This document shows positions 53,868 through 62,206 of a stretch of DNA of 64,000 nt, in pieces (position 1 is the first letter of the stretch; each line of letters begins with the position of its first letter). The stretch comes from Sphingomonas lacunae (GTDB taxonomy: Bacteria; Pseudomonadota; Alphaproteobacteria; Sphingomonadales; Sphingomonadaceae): contig NZ_CP053015.1 of the NCBI RefSeq assembly GCF_012979535.1, forward strand, positions 1,364,001 to 1,428,000. The letters run 5' to 3'. The position numbers and the translations under genes were made by a program. The notes beneath the pieces were generated by a model, which did not search any database, was not told the origin of the DNA, and worked only from the letters and a program-made list of their open reading frames with translations.

Positions 53868-53942
53868 CCTTTGTCCCAAGTAATGACGGGCATGCGCCAA
53901 CGCGACGCATCCCGGCTTCGGCAGACTGGAAAGGGACAAAGG
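53868..53942 (-). promoter_or_regulatory. Shine-Dalgarno-sequestering leader structure of csp
   Basis: In the csp leader a 10-base sequence CCTTTGTCCC (53942-53933) is perfectly complementary to GGGACAAAGG (53877-53868), which contains most of the ribosome-binding site ending 9 bases before the ATG. The 55-base loop holds a second hairpin (CGGGATGCG paired with CGCAT-G-CCCG). This could be an RNA thermosensor or autoregulatory structure, as known for cspA leaders in other bacteria. Confidence 0.6.
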
Positions 53943-54090
53943 GGGGCAAAAGAGTCGCCCGATATCCGTCGCACAGGACGTCAGCGCGTCATGCTATACG
54001 CCAACTCGCGGCCAATAGCAAAAACGCTTGCGCCGGGCGGGCCACAGGCCAGCAATGCGGCCCGACCGGCTGGCATGCGAGGGTTTCTAT

Positions 54091-55263
54091 TCAGCGCCCA
54101 CCGAACAATTGTCGCCCGGCGAGATCAAGCATGATTTCCTCGCTGCCGCCGCCGATCGCGTTGACGCGCACTTCGCGATAGATGCGCTCCACCTTGCTGC
54201 CGGTGATATAGCTGGCACCGCCGAGAACTTGCGCAGCTTCGCGGGCGACATGTTCGAGCATCTGCGTTGCCTGCACCTTGAGCATGGCGAAGTCGGCCGG
54301 GCGGTCGCGGCCTTCCTTGACCTGCCAGGCGCACAGATCGACCCACGCCTGTGTCGCGTCGATGCGCTGTGCCATGCCGGCGAGCTTGATGCGGATCGCC
54401 TGATGCCCGACCAGCGTCTTGCCAAAGGTTTCGCGTTGCTGGGCCCAGTCTACCGCTTCGGCCAGGCAGACGCGGGCATAGGCACAGCATCCCATCGCCA
54501 TGCCGAGCCGTTCGCTGTTGAAATTGCGCATGATGCCGATGAAGCCGCCATTTTCCGGGCCGATCAGGTTGGCGGCGGGGACACGGACGTCCTGAAAATA
54601 GATGGCCGCCGTGTCACTGCACCGCCAGCCCATCTTGTCCAGCCGGGTGCGGGAAACGCCGGGTGCATCCATGTCGATGAGCAGCAGCGAGACGCCGGCC
54701 GCTCCGGGGCCACCGGTCCGTACGGCGCAGGTCAGCCAGTCGGCACGCATGCCGCTGGTGATGAACATCTTGGTGCCGTTGACGATATAATCGTCGCCAT
54801 CGCGGACGGCGCTGGTCTTGAGGTTGGCGACGTCCGATCCGCCCGATGGCTCGGTAATGCCCAGCGCGATGATCTTTTCCCCCGCCAGCACGGGCGGTGC
54901 GATGCGGCGTTTTTGTTCCTCGCGGCCCAGTGCCAGCACCGGCGGCAGGCCGATGCCATGGGTCATCAGCGAGGCACCCAGCCCACCCGCGCCGACTGCC
55001 GCCAGTTCCTCGGTCAGGATCAGGCCGTGGAAAATATCGAACCCTTCGCTGTGCCCGCCATATTCTTCCGGATAGCGCAGGCCGAGGATGCCGGCGTCAG
55101 CGGCCTTGCGGTGAAGATCGCGCGGCAACTCGCCATCGCGTTCCCACTGGTCGATGAAGGGTGCGATTTCGCGCTCGACAAAACGGCGGACGCTCATTGC
55201 AAGCGCTTCATGCGTTTCGTTGTAAAAAGGGGAGCGGGCGCGCCAGTCATCGAAATGGGTCAT
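54091..55263 (-). CDS. acyl-CoA dehydrogenase family protein
   Basis: This 390-residue flavoprotein has I-T-E-P-S-G-G-S-D-V-A-N (substrate/FAD loop) and the mid-domain S-D-T-A-A-I-Y-F. The usual catalytic C-terminal motif (E-G-T) is replaced by I-G-G-G-S-E-E-I-M. The alternative glutamate seen in isovaleryl-CoA and long-chain dehydrogenases (F-N-S-E-R-L) is present instead. It oxidises an acyl-CoA. No thiolase or hydratase is adjacent, so the pathway is unknown. Confidence 0.92.
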   Translation of the reverse strand: MTHFDDWRARSPFYNETHEALAMSVRRFVEREIAPFIDQWERDGELPRDLHRKAADAGILGLRYPEEYGGHSEGFDIFHGLILTEELAAVGAGGLGASLMTHGIGLPPVLALGREEQKRRIAPPVLAGEKIIALGITEPSGGSDVANLKTSAVRDGDDYIVNGTKMFITSGMRADWLTCAVRTGGPGAAGVSLLLIDMDAPGVSRTRLDKMGWRCSDTAAIYFQDVRVPAANLIGPENGGFIGIMRNFNSERLGMAMGCCAYARVCLAEAVDWAQQRETFGKTLVGHQAIRIKLAGMAQRIDATQAWVDLCAWQVKEGRDRPADFAMLKVQATQMLEHVAREAAQVLGGASYITGSKVERIYREVRVNAIGGGSEEIMLDLAGRQLFGGR

Positions 55264-55485
55264 CTCTCTCCCTCATCGCGCCTGTCCTATGGCGTTCCTC
55301 TCGTGTTCACGAGTGACAGGATAAGGCGGTAAGAGGCAAGCCGCGACTTGTGGCAGCGGGTGAAATCTGGCTGATCGACGGCGTGTTGCAACGTTCTGTC
55401 GCGCATCAGGACTCGTTCGTCGCAATATGGGTGCAGTGGGCGCCGCTGTGGCGGCATGGCAAGGGCGGGGGTAAGGCAGGGCGTG

Positions 55486-56634
55486 ATGGGTAAACGGGGT
55501 ATCCGCATGGGTGATGGTCGATCGATAAGGGTCTGGGCCTTGGCTGCGGCTACTCTGGCGCTGGCGGCCTGTGCAGGTACCGTGCCGGAGCCACGCACGA
55601 CAGCCAATGGCCCGGGTGATAGGCCTTGGTCTCCAAGCGGGCTGCCCTTGCCACAGGCGCGTCCGCCCGCGACGGTACCGGCCCGTATCGATCCCGGCAT
55701 CAACCGCCCGCCGCCGGGGCTGGAGCCTGTCATCCACGAGATCTGGCGCACCTTTCCCGGTCGCACCGGCATCGCTATCCGCAGGATCGATGGCAATTGG
55801 TCGCTGGCACGCCGTGGCGACGAGTTTTTTCCCCAGCAGAGCGTTTCCAAGACCTGGGTAGCCATGGCTGCGCTCGATGCACTCGACCGGGGTCAGATTG
55901 CCTTGACCGACAGGGTCAGGATTACCCCGGACGACCTGACTCTGTTCCATCAACCCTTGGCAGGGCGGGTCCAGCGCGAAGGCAATGTCGAAATGACCGT
56001 GGCCGAGCTGCTCGAAACCGCGATTACCGGCAGTGACAATACGGCCAACGACAGCCTGCTCCGCCATATCGGCGGGCCGGATGTTGTGCGCCGCTATGTG
56101 GAGCGCCATTCTCTGGGCCGCATCCGCTTTGGTCCGGGCGAGCGTCTGTTGCAGAGCCGGATTGCCGGGCTTGAATGGCAGCAGCGCTATTCGGTCGCCC
56201 GCAATTTCCAGGTGGCGCGTGAACAGGTGCCGATGTCGGTTCGGCGCATGGCGCTTGAACGCTATGTTGCAGATCCCGATGATGGTGCCAGCCCGCTGGC
56301 GATTGTCGATGCGCTGACGCGGTTGGCGCGCGGGGAATTGCTGTCGCCTGCCTCCACCCGGCTGATGATCGAGACAATGGGCCGCACCCGCAGCGGGCCG
56401 CAACGTTTGCGGGCTGGCGTGCCAGCCGGCTGGTCAGTGGCGCACAAGACAGGGACGGGTCAGGAACTGGCCGGTACAGCCACCGGTTATAATGATATTG
56501 GCATTCTGACAGCGCCGGATGGCACGCGCTATGCCGTGGCTGTGATGCTCGCCAGCACCACCGCTTCCATCCCGCAGCGCATGGCGATGATGCAATCAGT
56601 CAGCCGGGCGGTTGCCACCTATCACGGTCAGTGA
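55486..56634 (+). CDS. class A beta-lactamase-like serine hydrolase
   Basis: This roughly 382-residue protein has a lipoprotein-type signal (L-A-L-A-A-C). It contains the class A motifs S-V-S-K (residues about 119-122), S-D-N (about 183-185) and K-T-G (H-K-T-G-T-G-Q). The omega-loop E-x-x-L-N that activates water for deacylation is not recognisable between S-D-N and K-T-G. It may be a weak enzyme, a penicillin-binding-like protein or a divergent beta-lactamase. The start is uncertain (ATG 55456, 55486 or 55507). Confidence 0.75.
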   Translation: MGKRGIRMGDGRSIRVWALAAATLALAACAGTVPEPRTTANGPGDRPWSPSGLPLPQARPPATVPARIDPGINRPPPGLEPVIHEIWRTFPGRTGIAIRRIDGNWSLARRGDEFFPQQSVSKTWVAMAALDALDRGQIALTDRVRITPDDLTLFHQPLAGRVQREGNVEMTVAELLETAITGSDNTANDSLLRHIGGPDVVRRYVERHSLGRIRFGPGERLLQSRIAGLEWQQRYSVARNFQVAREQVPMSVRRMALERYVADPDDGASPLAIVDALTRLARGELLSPASTRLMIETMGRTRSGPQRLRAGVPAGWSVAHKTGTGQELAGTATGYNDIGILTAPDGTRYAVAVMLASTTASIPQRMAMMQSVSRAVATYHGQ

Positions 56635-56645
56635 AGGGCCGGAAC

Positions 56646-56737
56646 AGCACCGTTGCCTCGGTGCTTGCCCCCCGCGCGGCTTCGCGCTAGGGGAAAGGCC
56701 AATAGTCCGGCCGCTCCGTGAAGGGGCGGCCCTTTTT
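56646..56737 (+). promoter_or_regulatory. structured leader with terminator hairpin upstream of trcR
   Basis: Three consecutive hairpins are visible: AGCACCG / CGGTGCT (56646-56665), GCGCG / CGCGC closed by CCCC / GGGG (56669-56693), and an intrinsic terminator GGCCGCTCC / GGGGCGGCC followed by TTTTT (56709-56737). The terminator ends four bases before the trcR ribosome site. It may simply end the upstream gene, or it may be an attenuator or the 3' end of a small RNA. Confidence 0.55.
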
Positions 56738-56753
56738 ATGCAGGAGAACGGGC

Positions 56754-57413
56754 ATGGCCCAGCCGCTGATGCCGCACGCGACCGCCGCCTGGCTGGTCGA
56801 CAATACCGGCCTTACCTTTCAGCAGATCGCGGACTTCTGTGGCCTGCACATCCTTGAGGTCCAGGCGATTGCCGACGATACCGCCGGCACCAAGCTGACC
56901 GGCCGCGACCCGGTTCGCGCCCACGAATTGACGATGGACGAGATCGAAAAGGGTCAGGCCAACCCCGCATACCGCCTGCAGATGATCAAGGGTCCGGAAC
57001 AGGTCCGCCGCACCAAGGGGCCGCGCTACACACCGGTGTCCAAGCGGCAGGACAAGCCCGATGGCATTGCCTGGCTGATCCGCCACCATCCGGAAATTTC
57101 GGATGCTGCGATCGGCAAGCTGATCGGCACGACCCGCACGACCATCGAGGCGATCCGCGACCGCAGCCACTGGAACATCGCCAACATCGTGCCCAAGGAC
57201 CCGGTAACACTCGGCCTGTGCTCGCAGCGTGAGCTCGACGCACTGGTTGCCAAGGCGGCCAAGAAGGCGGGTATCGCCGCCCCTGTCGATTCGCGTCTTG
57301 ATGGTGATCGCGCCGCTCTGATCGAAGAGCTGAAGGCTGAGCGCACCGCTGCCCACGCCGCGGCCGAAGCCGCTGCCGCGGCAGAAGCCGCCGCCAGCGA
57401 GGGCGATGACTGA
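56754..57413 (+). CDS. trcR: cell-cycle transcriptional regulator TrcR (DUF1013)
   Basis: This 219-residue protein has an N-terminal helix-turn-helix-like region (A-A-W-L-V-D-N-T-G-L-T-F-Q-Q-I-A-D-F-C-G-L). A conserved central block follows (I-G-K-L-I-G-T-T-R-T-T-I-E-A-I-R-D-R-S-H-W-N) and then an Ala/Glu-rich tail of the variable type. DUF1013 proteins are restricted to alphaproteobacteria, where they are reported as cell-cycle regulators. AGGAG lies 7 bases before ATG 56754. Confidence 0.9.
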   Translation: MAQPLMPHATAAWLVDNTGLTFQQIADFCGLHILEVQAIADDTAGTKLTGRDPVRAHELTMDEIEKGQANPAYRLQMIKGPEQVRRTKGPRYTPVSKRQDKPDGIAWLIRHHPEISDAAIGKLIGTTRTTIEAIRDRSHWNIANIVPKDPVTLGLCSQRELDALVAKAAKKAGIAAPVDSRLDGDRAALIEELKAERTAAHAAAEAAAAAEAAASEGDD

Positions 57414-57418
57414 CGGTC

Positions 57419-58588
57419 ATGACAGCGGGCGACACAGGCGGCTCCGGCCACAGCGGCGCAGCCGCGCGGGCTGATGCCGCGCTCGCCGGGCAGGTCGCGT
57501 CGCCTGACGCATCGCTGACCGCTGACGATGGCCTGATTGCCACCAGCGCCGCCGGTTTGACCTATCCCTGGGGCAAGGCCGCGCCCGGCAAGGGCGAGCT
57601 GCTCCAGGTGTCGGAGAGCGTCCATTGGGCCCGCATCCCGATGCCAGGATCGCTCGGGCACATTAACAGCTGGCTGATCGAGGATGGCGATGATGCCGTC
57701 CCCGCCTATGTCGCGGTCGATACCGGGCTCATGCTGCAGGATTGCAGTGATGCATGGAAGGCGCTGTTTGCTGGCGCACTGGCTGACAAACGGTTGAGCC
57801 GGGTGGTCTGCACGCACCTCCATCCCGACCATATTGGCCTCGCCGGCTGGCTGGCAAAGCGCTTTTCAGCGCCGATCCTGATGACCCGCGGTGAATGGCT
57901 ACAGGCGCGGTACATGATCGCCGATGTGCGCGACGAGCAACCTGCCGAGGTCACGGTCATGCAGCGTGGCTGTGGCTGGGACGACGAAGCCATAGAGGCA
58001 GCCAAGGCCGCCGGCTGGAGCCGCTTCGGCCGGATGGTTGCCCGCCTGCCTTTTGGATACCAGCGGCTGATTGATGGTCAGCGACTGAGCATTGGCAAGG
58101 GCGAATGGCGGATTGTTACTGGTTCGGGCCACAGCCCTGAACATGCCTGTCTGCTCAATGAGGCGGAAGGCGTACTGATTTCCGGCGACCAGGTGCTGCC
58201 TCGCATCAGTTCCAACGTCTCGTCCAATGCCGGGGAGCCTGACGCTAATCCGCTCGGCGAATGGCTGGCGTCGATCGACAAGTTGTTGCGGCTGCCGGCT
58301 GACCTGTTGGTCTGTCCGGCGCATGGCGAACCTTTCCGCGGCCTGCACACGCGCCTGATTGCATTGCGCGACGAGCATCATGAACGGCTTGATGCTGTGG
58401 CAGCGGCGCTGGCCGAAGCCCCGCGCAGGGTGATCGATTGCTTTGGCCTGTTGTTCCGGCGCGAAATCGGGGCTGATCATATCGGTCTGGCGACCGGTGA
58501 GACGCTGGCTCACCTGCGCTATCTGGAACAGGCGGGACGGGTCCGCCGCGAAGATCGCGACGGCGTATGGTGGTGGACAGCAGCCTGA
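57419..58588 (+). CDS. metallo-beta-lactamase fold hydrolase
   Basis: This 389-residue protein has the zinc motif T-H-L-H-P-D-H, then G-S-G-H-S-P-E-H and I-S-G-D-Q-V-L-P, completing the di-zinc site. A winged-helix-like segment (about residues 340-389) closes the protein, as in LACTB2-type hydrolases. It may act on thioesters, phosphodiesters or lactones. It follows trcR by five bases and could be cotranscribed. The first 60 residues are Ala/Gly-rich and of doubtful significance. Confidence 0.88.
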   Translation: MTAGDTGGSGHSGAAARADAALAGQVASPDASLTADDGLIATSAAGLTYPWGKAAPGKGELLQVSESVHWARIPMPGSLGHINSWLIEDGDDAVPAYVAVDTGLMLQDCSDAWKALFAGALADKRLSRVVCTHLHPDHIGLAGWLAKRFSAPILMTRGEWLQARYMIADVRDEQPAEVTVMQRGCGWDDEAIEAAKAAGWSRFGRMVARLPFGYQRLIDGQRLSIGKGEWRIVTGSGHSPEHACLLNEAEGVLISGDQVLPRISSNVSSNAGEPDANPLGEWLASIDKLLRLPADLLVCPAHGEPFRGLHTRLIALRDEHHERLDAVAAALAEAPRRVIDCFGLLFRREIGADHIGLATGETLAHLRYLEQAGRVRREDRDGVWWWTAA

Positions 58589-59269
58589 CTATTCTCCGGC
58601 GGGGACCAGTTCGATCACATCGACGATGCTTTCGAAAGCCGGGCGCGGCATAACAAGGCGCCAGCGGTTCGGGCCAATGCGTTCGATCAACCCGGCCACA
58701 TCGCGCTGCGGGTCCGAGCCATAATCGAGCGCACGCACCTCATCCCCCAGCATTAGCGTGCCCAGAAAAATCTTTTGCCGGTCATCATCATCAAAAATCA
58801 GGCCAACCTGGCGTTGAGAGCCGGTCAGTTTGGTGAAGCTGAAAATATCCTGTTCGGCTTCGACCCGGCAGCGGAAACGGGGATAAGCGACATAGCTGAG
58901 CCCCTGCGCCGACTGGGCACCGACCTTGATCGTCCGGCACAGATAGTCGCCGGGTGGGAGGTGCGGATTGGGCAGCGCCGCGTCGGGCGCCAGCAGCGCG
59001 CCTTCGGCAGCGACGGCCGCACCATGGCCACCGGCCCGCGCGCTAGCCAGCGCATCGCGCCAGGCGGTCCACCAGCCGCGAATGCGCTGCCGGTCCGCTT
59101 CGGTCGCCACATCGTGCCAGTCGTCAGTGCCGATCGCTTCCTGACGGCTGATACTGCCAGTGGGTGCATCGATCATCGCACAGCCGGGTAACACGATGAG
59201 CAAGCTGGCCGACATTATCGAAGCAACAAGGCGTCTGTGTCGCATAGAGCGTGAAAAGCGATGGGGCAT
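58589..59269 (-). CDS. DUF4893 domain lipoprotein
   Basis: This 226-residue protein has a lipobox (I-V-L-P-G-C). The DUF4893-like body includes D-W-H-D-V-A-T-E-A-D-R-Q-R-I-R-G-W, C-R-T-I-K-V-G and Y-P-R-F-R-C-R-V-E. ATG 59269 has GGAGAGG 7 bases upstream. The family is small, periplasmic and uncharacterised in sphingomonads. It is convergent with the MBL hydrolase and downstream of the hydroxybutyrate dehydrogenase. Confidence 0.85.
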   Translation of the reverse strand: MPHRFSRSMRHRRLVASIMSASLLIVLPGCAMIDAPTGSISRQEAIGTDDWHDVATEADRQRIRGWWTAWRDALASARAGGHGAAVAAEGALLAPDAALPNPHLPPGDYLCRTIKVGAQSAQGLSYVAYPRFRCRVEAEQDIFSFTKLTGSQRQVGLIFDDDDRQKIFLGTLMLGDEVRALDYGSDPQRDVAGLIERIGPNRWRLVMPRPAFESIVDVIELVPAGE

Positions 59270-59312
59270 CGACGACCTCTCCGGCCCTAACGGGCCTTGT
59301 TGGGCAGCCAGC

Positions 59313-60107
59313 CTATTGCGCGGTCCAGCCCCCGTCCATCGAAACATTGGTCCCGGTCATGCCGCTTCCCGAGTCACTTGCCAGATAAAGCGCCATCGAC
59401 GCGACCTGTTCCACGGTGACGAACTGCTTGGTCGGCTGGGCGGCAAGCAGAACGTCGTTCATCACCTGCTGGCGGGTCAGGCCGCGCGCCTTCATCGTGT
59501 CAGGAATCTGGTTTTCGACTAGCGGGGTCCAGACATAGCCGGGGCTGATCGCGTTGACGGTGATGCCATCGCGCGCGACCTCAAGCGCGACGGTCTTGGT
59601 CAGGCCGGCGATGCCGTGCTTGGCGGCGACATAGGCTGCCTTGTTGGGGCTGGCGACAAGGCTGTGAGCCGAGGCGGTATTGATGATGCGACCCCATCCC
59701 TTGGCCTTCATCCCCGGCACGGCAAGGCGGATGGTGTGGAAAGCCGCGGTCAGGTTGAGCGCGATGATCCTGTCCCATTTGTCGACCGGAAATTCATCGA
59801 TCGGGGCGACATGCTGCATCCCGGCATTGTTGACGAGGATGTCGATGCTGCCAAATTGGGCCAAGGCTTCGCCCATCATGGCTTCAATTGCGGTCGCGTC
59901 AGTCAGATCGTGCGTCGATACCGTGGTCTGCGGTGCGCCGAGGGCCACGAGCGCCGCCCGCTCGGCTTCGATCGCGGCGGCGTCGCCAAAGCCGTTGACA
60001 ATGATGTTCGCCCCTTGCGCGGCATAGGCTTTGGCAATGGCTAGACCAATGCCGCTGGTTGATCCGGTGATGAGGGCGGTTTTTCCGGAGAGGCCAAGGG
60101 TCATCAT
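59313..60107 (-). CDS. 3-hydroxybutyrate dehydrogenase
   Basis: This 264-residue short-chain dehydrogenase has G-S-T-S-G-I-G (NAD binding), N-N-A-G-M-Q-H-V-A and the catalytic Y-V-A-A-K-H (Y-x-x-x-K). The tail G-T-N-V-S-M-D-G-G-W-T-A-Q is typical. The sequence F-P-V-D-K-W-D and A-H-S-L-V-A-S-P-N-K-A fit D-3-hydroxybutyrate dehydrogenases of PHB turnover. ATG 60107 follows AAAGGA. No PHB depolymerase or acetoacetyl-CoA transferase is adjacent. Confidence 0.9.
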   Translation of the reverse strand: MMTLGLSGKTALITGSTSGIGLAIAKAYAAQGANIIVNGFGDAAAIEAERAALVALGAPQTTVSTHDLTDATAIEAMMGEALAQFGSIDILVNNAGMQHVAPIDEFPVDKWDRIIALNLTAAFHTIRLAVPGMKAKGWGRIINTASAHSLVASPNKAAYVAAKHGIAGLTKTVALEVARDGITVNAISPGYVWTPLVENQIPDTMKARGLTRQQVMNDVLLAAQPTKQFVTVEQVASMALYLASDSGSGMTGTNVSMDGGWTAQ

Positions 60108-60277
60108 GACTATCCTTTGATTGGGGTGCGGGGCATTTGAGATGTGGCGCGGGAGAGGGCCGTATAGCCATGCCTTTCCCCAGTGACCGCTATCAGTCAA
60201 TCAGTGGTGATGATCATGGTTCATTTTGCAGGCCTGGTGGGTTATGCCAGCGCAGGACCACCAGAAAGGCCGAGCCA

Positions 60278-61207
60278 ATGCGCCTAGACGATTTTGACCC
60301 CAGCTCGAACACCCGTGACCTCGGCACCAGCGGCGGTGGCGGGTTCAGCGTGGGTGGCGGTGGTGGTGGCGGTCTTGGCGGCATACTCTTTGCCCTGCTG
60401 CCCATGCTCTTCGGTCGCAAGATGGGCTGTGGTACCATCGTGTTGATCGGTGGAGCCCTGCTTTTGTTCAGCATGATGTCCGGTGGTGGTGGTCAGATGG
60501 TGGCAGGCGATGCCGCTTCAGGAACCGGCGCGCCTGCGGCCAGTGGTGGACAGGCATGCGACACCGAAGCTGAACTTTTTTCATGCCGTGTGCTCAGTTC
60601 CACCGAACAGGTGTGGGGACAGATATTCCAGGGCGAGGGTGAGAGATATCCGCCGCCGACCCTCAATTTCTATACGCGGGAAAATCAGTCGGGCTGTGGT
60701 GCGGCACAGGCAGCGATGGGGCCTTTTTATTGCCCGGCCGATCAGGGCATCTATCTCGACACTGATTTCTTCAACGACTTGCGGACCCAATATGGGGCAG
60801 CAGGCGATGCGGCCCAAGCCTATGTCATCGCGCATGAAGTCGGGCACCATATCCAGACGGTGACTGGTATTTCCCGTCAGGTCCGGGAGGCACAAAGCCG
60901 TGCCGGCGAAGCCGAAGCCAATCAATGGCAAGTGCGCATGGAGTTACAGGCAGATTGCTATGCCGGGGTATGGGCGGCAACCGCCCGGACGCCATCGGGC
61001 CAGCCTGTGATCGAACCCGGTGATGTCGAGGAAGCCATGACTGCTGCCCATGCGATCGGCGACGATACGCTGATGCGCGGCGCCGGACGGACACCGGTGG
61101 AAAGCATGTTCACCCACGGCAGCAGCGAACAGCGGATGCGTTGGCTCAAGCGAGGTCTCGATACTGGTGACTGGCGTCAGTGCGACACGTTCAACGGACG
61201 GGTCTGA
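60278..61207 (+). CDS. neutral zinc metallopeptidase (KPN_02809/YpfJ family)
   Basis: This 309-residue protein starts M-R-L-D-D-F-D-P-S-S-N-T-R-D-L, followed by a Gly-rich stretch and one membrane segment (I-V-L-I-G-G-A-L-L-L-F). The peptidase part has the zinc motif H-E-V-G-H-H-I-Q and the downstream E-L-Q-A-D-C-Y-A-G-V-W. It is an inner-membrane-anchored protein exposing its domain to the periplasm. The physiological substrate is unknown. Confidence 0.93.
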   Translation: MRLDDFDPSSNTRDLGTSGGGGFSVGGGGGGGLGGILFALLPMLFGRKMGCGTIVLIGGALLLFSMMSGGGGQMVAGDAASGTGAPAASGGQACDTEAELFSCRVLSSTEQVWGQIFQGEGERYPPPTLNFYTRENQSGCGAAQAAMGPFYCPADQGIYLDTDFFNDLRTQYGAAGDAAQAYVIAHEVGHHIQTVTGISRQVREAQSRAGEAEANQWQVRMELQADCYAGVWAATARTPSGQPVIEPGDVEEAMTAAHAIGDDTLMRGAGRTPVESMFTHGSSEQRMRWLKRGLDTGDWRQCDTFNGRV

Positions 61208-61250
61208 TTAGGGTTCGGGCCTGAACGGCCGTGCAGGGGAACAGAAGGGA

Positions 61251-61919
61251 ATGTGGGGCATCATTACCGGCCTGCCCGAAGAGGCCGATGCCTTTGCCCC
61301 TGATCTGGGCAAGCGCAGCCAACATGGCACCATCGCCTTGCGTCAGTTGGAGTGGCGCGGCCTATCTGTGACATTGGCCTGTGGCGGCATCGGCAAGGTG
61401 GCGGCAGCGACGGCAGCGACCCTTTTGGCCAGTCACGTCGGAGCGACACGATTGATGGTGATCGGCACGGCCGGGGCTCTTCTCGCGACGGATGGCGCGC
61501 CGCTGTGGTTACGGGGCGCAATACAGCATGATTATGGCGCAGCCCGGCCCGACCGCTTTGCCCATTATGAGGCCGGAGAATGGCCGCTGGGCCCCGACGG
61601 TGCCTCCGGCCTGATCGCCATGCCCCAGCCTGCGGGGCTGGGCCTAGGCGAGGCGGTGATTGCCAGCGGCGATTGCTTCGTCGAATGCGGGACGCGCGCC
61701 GGGCTGATCCGCGATGCGCTGGGCGCCACGCTGGTGGATATGGAAACGGCGGCGGTGGCGCAGGTGGCGGACATCCTTGGTCTGCCCTGGTGCGCGATCA
61801 AGGCCGCGACCGATGAAGCTAATGCCGCCAGCGCCGGCGACTTCCACGCCAATCTCGCCGTGGCGGCACGGCGCGCGGCCGAGGCGGCGGAGCGGGCGGT
61901 GCGGCTGATGGCTGGTTGA
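61251..61919 (+). CDS. 5'-methylthioadenosine/S-adenosylhomocysteine nucleosidase-type phosphorylase
   Basis: This 222-residue protein of the PNP/UDP family has I-I-T-G-L-P-E-E, C-G-G-I-G-K-V-A-A-A, a G-T-A-G-A-L loop, and the V-D-M-E-T-A-A-V-A-Q-V motif (catalytic Glu/Met). A later D-E-A (A-T-D-E-A-N) is consistent with the proton-donor Asp. It cleaves a nucleoside-type N-glycosidic bond; MTA/SAH is the best guess, but related HpnG-type phosphorylases cannot be excluded. Confidence 0.82.
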   Translation: MWGIITGLPEEADAFAPDLGKRSQHGTIALRQLEWRGLSVTLACGGIGKVAAATAATLLASHVGATRLMVIGTAGALLATDGAPLWLRGAIQHDYGAARPDRFAHYEAGEWPLGPDGASGLIAMPQPAGLGLGEAVIASGDCFVECGTRAGLIRDALGATLVDMETAAVAQVADILGLPWCAIKAATDEANAASAGDFHANLAVAARRAAEAAERAVRLMAG

Positions 61920-61969
61920 ATGGGCACGGGCAGTTTATCCATGCGGTGATAAAGCGGCCCGTGACGAGT

Positions 61970-62206
61970 TCATCGCTCGGTATTTTCCGTTTCTGTCAAC
62001 GCTGAGCCATCAAAGCGGAGCAAGTCGCCGGGCTGGCACTCCAGCGCCAGGCAGATGGCATTGAGGGTAGAAAAGCGGATTGCCTTGGCCTTGCCGGTCT
62101 TGAGGATCGACAGGTTGGCCAGGGTGATGTCCACCTTTTCGCTCAGTTCGGTCAATGTCATGCGGCGTTGCCACAGCAGGTCGTCCAGATTGACGCGGAT
62201 TGCCAT
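61970..62206 (-). CDS. small XRE-family DNA-binding protein (YozG-like)
   Basis: This 78-residue single-domain HTH protein starts M-A-I-R-V-N-L-D-D-L-L-W-Q-R-R-M-T-L-T-E and continues with L-S-E-K-V-D-I-T-L-A-N-L-S-I-L-K-T-G-K-A-K-A-I-R-F. This matches the YozG/XRE group that accompanies DUF2975 membrane proteins. Its ATG overlaps the DUF2975 stop codon (TGATG), confirming translational coupling. Confidence 0.93.
   Translation of the reverse strand: MAIRVNLDDLLWQRRMTLTELSEKVDITLANLSILKTGKAKAIRFSTLNAICLALECQPGDLLRFDGSALTETENTER

Noticed and set aside
54028..55332. A 434-codon plus-strand open frame
   Set aside because: It lies opposite the acyl-CoA dehydrogenase, whose motifs are clear; the plus-strand product has no family resemblance.
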